DNA of 64,000 bases from Paralithodes platypus. Lineage: Eukaryota; Arthropoda; Malacostraca; Decapoda; Lithodidae. Below, piece by piece: positions 61,825 to 64,000 of this stretch (position 1 is its first letter; each line of letters begins with the position of its first letter). Location: contig CM064506.1 in the NCBI GenBank assembly GCA_032716605.1, forward strand, positions 22,310,412-22,374,411, written 5' to 3'. The position numbers and the translations under genes are program-made. The notes beneath the pieces are model-generated. The model saw nothing but the letters and a program-made list of their open reading frames with translations, had not been told where the DNA came from and ran no database searches.

Positions 61825-61909
61825 GCGTCTCTGGGTTCGGGAAGCTCCGTGGCCCCTTAGCTCGCCGGGTTCTACGACAGGGACAGAACCAGTCTTCTCT
61901 TCAAACAAG
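61825..61909 (+). other. Possible internal exon, 85 bp
   Basis: A pyrimidine-rich TTTTTTCCTTGCAG acceptor-like signal precedes it, and AACAAG followed by GTGATT ends it. The segment is GC-rich. Two plus frames are open across it (one reads GFGKLRGPLARRVLRQGQN). No family is recognised, and it could be an untranslated exon. Confidence 0.3.
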
Positions 61910-61921
61910 GTGATTAGTCCA

Positions 61922-62120
61922 TTAACCTCTTCTGTACCGGCGACTTAATTGTATTCGTGCTATATTTAGACTGTTTTTTTGCAGCCCAAGAAAGATCTGT
62001 GGTAGCAAAAAGGGTTAAGAGATAGAAGTCTGTTAATTGCTGGTGGTCCTATACAGTAGACTAAGTCTAATAATAGCCTGAATGAAGCTAAAAGGACGTT
62101 GACGGAACAGAAGGGGTTAA
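61922..62120 (+). mobile_element. MITE family B, full copy
   Basis: TTAACCTCTTCTGTACCGGC to GTTGACGGAACAGAAGGGG plus TTAA. Its right TTAA starts the adjoining family A copy. Confidence 0.85.
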
Positions 62121-62454
62121 GGAGGAGGTATTTGCTTTTTTTGGACCTCCTTCTCTCCTGTTTAGCCTCATTCGTTCAGCCTCCTTCGTTCTGTGATTTT
62201 AAAGTTTGCCCCATTAATTTGGCGATTTTAAGATCTTTTGTCCAGTTTTTTGCCAAAATTAAGAGTTTTCAAGCAAGTTGAGTTTTTTATTTTTTCTGGC
62301 GACAGATCGTGAGCCTGTAATCTGAAAGGAACCGGCTTTTGGCCGGATTTTTTTCTATCCATTTTGTTTACAAATTTATCTGAGCTTGATGGAGGTCTAG
62401 GGAGGAAACTAAAACTAATAAGATGAATACGCCCATCCCCCCCCCCCCCATAAA
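62117..62454 (+). mobile_element. MITE family A copy
   Basis: TTAAGGAGGAGGTATTTGC to GCCCATCCCCCCCC. The right end is blurred by a C-run. GGCTTTTGGCCGG hairpin. Confidence 0.8.
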
Positions 62455-62459
62455 TATAG

Positions 62460-63760
62460 TTTGCTGAACTCTATTTCTTAATTTGGCGGATATTTTACTC
62501 CCTTAACAGCTAATTTCTCGATACCTGGGAAAATATGAAACTACTAATTAGCGTTCAAATCTTATTATTGGCATGTTTTCATAATTAACATCTGGCCATG
62601 AAATCTTCGTAATACCATTTAGTCTGCTAAGAATAATAAATATTGTCAATAAATATATAAAGATAAATAAATATAAACCGACTTTGGTAACCTGAGACTA
62701 GACTTTATCCAATGTACGGTTTTCTAGTTAGCCTATGAAAATATTCCATAGAATTTCTTGTTTTCTAGAGCACATACTGACACGGTGTAAATCAAATTTA
62801 TTCCCATTTAGTTCTAATTACTAAATATACCTATCTAAAGTTATTCCTACAATTCAATGGTTGTTCTTCAAAGTGATAACATTTAGTGTATCTAGGTATG
62901 AAATTTAAGCAGATTTTTTTTTGTCAGCCTTTTTTTTAAGACTAGTATTTAAATAAATTTATTCTCTTTGCAGGTAGGGAGGATTGACCAGTTTACGATA
63001 ATTCGAAAAGTTTCTTAAAATACAAAAGTTATACAAAATACGGTACTTAAATTTTCCCAGTGGGCGTAAATAGTCAGAGCGGCTGTCCATGCAAACTTTA
63101 TTTGTTTTATAATTAATCTGATTTAGGTAAATCCTTTTATAATTTATATTTAATCAAATGGTCTTTAAATTTGAAAACTTTACTGGTCTGGCCGCTTTGA
63201 TATTATTTCTACATTGTATAAGTGTCTATGCATAGTTTATGGTTTATCGTCTCAGGGAGGGGGAGGGGGTAGTTTTAAGTGCGTTTGGGGAGCGATGCGT
63301 TGACGAATTGAGAATCTTGGTATCGTACCAGGATATTGCGATGTACCCGAAATATATTCTGTGAATTATTCATACCTTGCAATGTTTTCATAATGCGTTC
63401 ACTGGGAAAGTACTTTAAATATTTGCTTAATTAACTAGAAACTGTAGAATTATCGTGGCCGTTCAGAAACCTCGCACTTCGTCGCTGGAACTACGCACCC
63501 ACCGCTACAGCTACGCAAGGACTCCACTAAGACTTCTGAGGACTCCACTGACTGATCCGGACAACACTACAGCGTCACAACACACACAGATTGTCGTTCT
63601 GTGTAGAGGTGGGAGTACTTATTCACCCAACTGTCTCTCCAACGAGCATTACTCTTCTTTCCCTCTGTATTATTGACTATCTCTTTCTGTGAGGGCCTAG
63701 CTAGGTTTAGGATGTACTGAACTGATAAAATTAAACTCCTACTAACATAACTTTCTTTCG
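62460..63760. other. Low-repeat stretch without recognisable genes
   Basis: No MITE, satellite or reverse transcriptase is seen. TTCTCTTTGCAG at 62963-62974 is acceptor-like. A GC-richer island at 63452-63600 (CCGTTCAGAAACCTCGCAC) has a 73-codon frame that would need a GTG start. Confidence 0.4.
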
Positions 63761-63763
63761 CAG

Positions 63764-63968
63764 AATAAGAGGCTCTAATATATTTGCTGTGTCTGCATTG
63801 TGACTTGTGGATCTGTATTGATGGCATGAGGATGGTGGGCATGGGTCGATGTAGTGATTTGATGGTGGGAGTCTTCCAAGCTTTAGAGACTTGCCCGGGA
63901 TATCTTCAAAGGAGTCTGAGCTATGAGATGGCCTGTGGCGACTAGCTTCGATGATTTTGGGCATAAAG
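63764..63968 (+). other. Possible exon, 205 bp, untranslated or short ORF
   Basis: ACTTTCTTTCGCAG before and GCATAAAG followed by GTGAGC after look like acceptor and donor. The only frame of note is a 43-codon ORF starting ATGAGGATGGTGGGCATG and ending at TAG before the donor. The entry rests on splice-like signals alone. Confidence 0.25.
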
Positions 63969-64000
63969 GTGAGCATAAATATTAAAAACTTCTACCCGTT

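Noticed and set aside
63455..63676. 73-codon plus-strand frame as a coding exon.
   Set aside because: Requires a GTG start in a eukaryotic context, and no family similarity is visible. Kept only as part of the low-repeat region.

Overview
This window looks like repeat-dominated, gene-poor nuclear DNA of an animal, most likely an arthropod and plausibly a decapod crustacean. That assignment is inference. It rests on AT-rich sequence, very long microsatellites and minisatellites, CR1-type, Jockey-like and Penelope-like retroelements, and dense small inverted-repeat DNA transposons. No intact protein-coding host gene can be supported. Most long open frames are read-throughs of satellites or decayed reverse transcriptases.

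Layout. 1-5395: a large imperfect inverted duplication whose two arms carry the same unique sequence and SINE, but different MITEs at one shared TTAA site; the spacer holds a decayed non-LTR reverse transcriptase. 5400-9660: microsatellites, MITE copies and a second fragment of the same reverse transcriptase family. 9680-11620: two 5'-truncated Penelope-like copies joined head to head in a near-perfect palindrome, each with a GIY-YIG endonuclease domain and a hammerhead-like motif. 11714-12785: Jockey-like LINE remnant. 13660-18020: simple repeats. About 18020-23690: one long CR1-type LINE on the minus strand with esterase-type ORF1, endonuclease and reverse transcriptase, broken by a few stops and frameshifts. 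24400-32760: nested MITEs and a run of satellites with 27, 58, 11 and 14 bp units. 33000-48960: mostly MITEs of several families, often inserted in one another. 49142-51562: a GGT-rich satellite with a short paralogue beside it. 51563-58660: MITE nests, a 29-bp array and a 62-bp array. 58790-64000: the last MITEs thin out into mostly single-copy-looking sequence with a few splice-like signals that may belong to the 5' part of a gene.

The main theme is a community of short non-autonomous DNA elements that I call families A to J (my labels). Family A (about 320-370 bp, TTAA at both ends, two internal hairpins) is present in more than 35 full or partial copies. Families B (about 200-220 bp) and C (about 215 bp) also end in TTAA. 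D, E and J begin with TACAG-like ends as expected of TA-targeting elements. H duplicates AATT. Several nests let the target-site duplication be read directly, because the interrupted host element resumes exactly after the insert. Three different MITEs contain or abut a 27-bp minisatellite. No transposase gene is present, so any mobilising enzyme must be encoded elsewhere.
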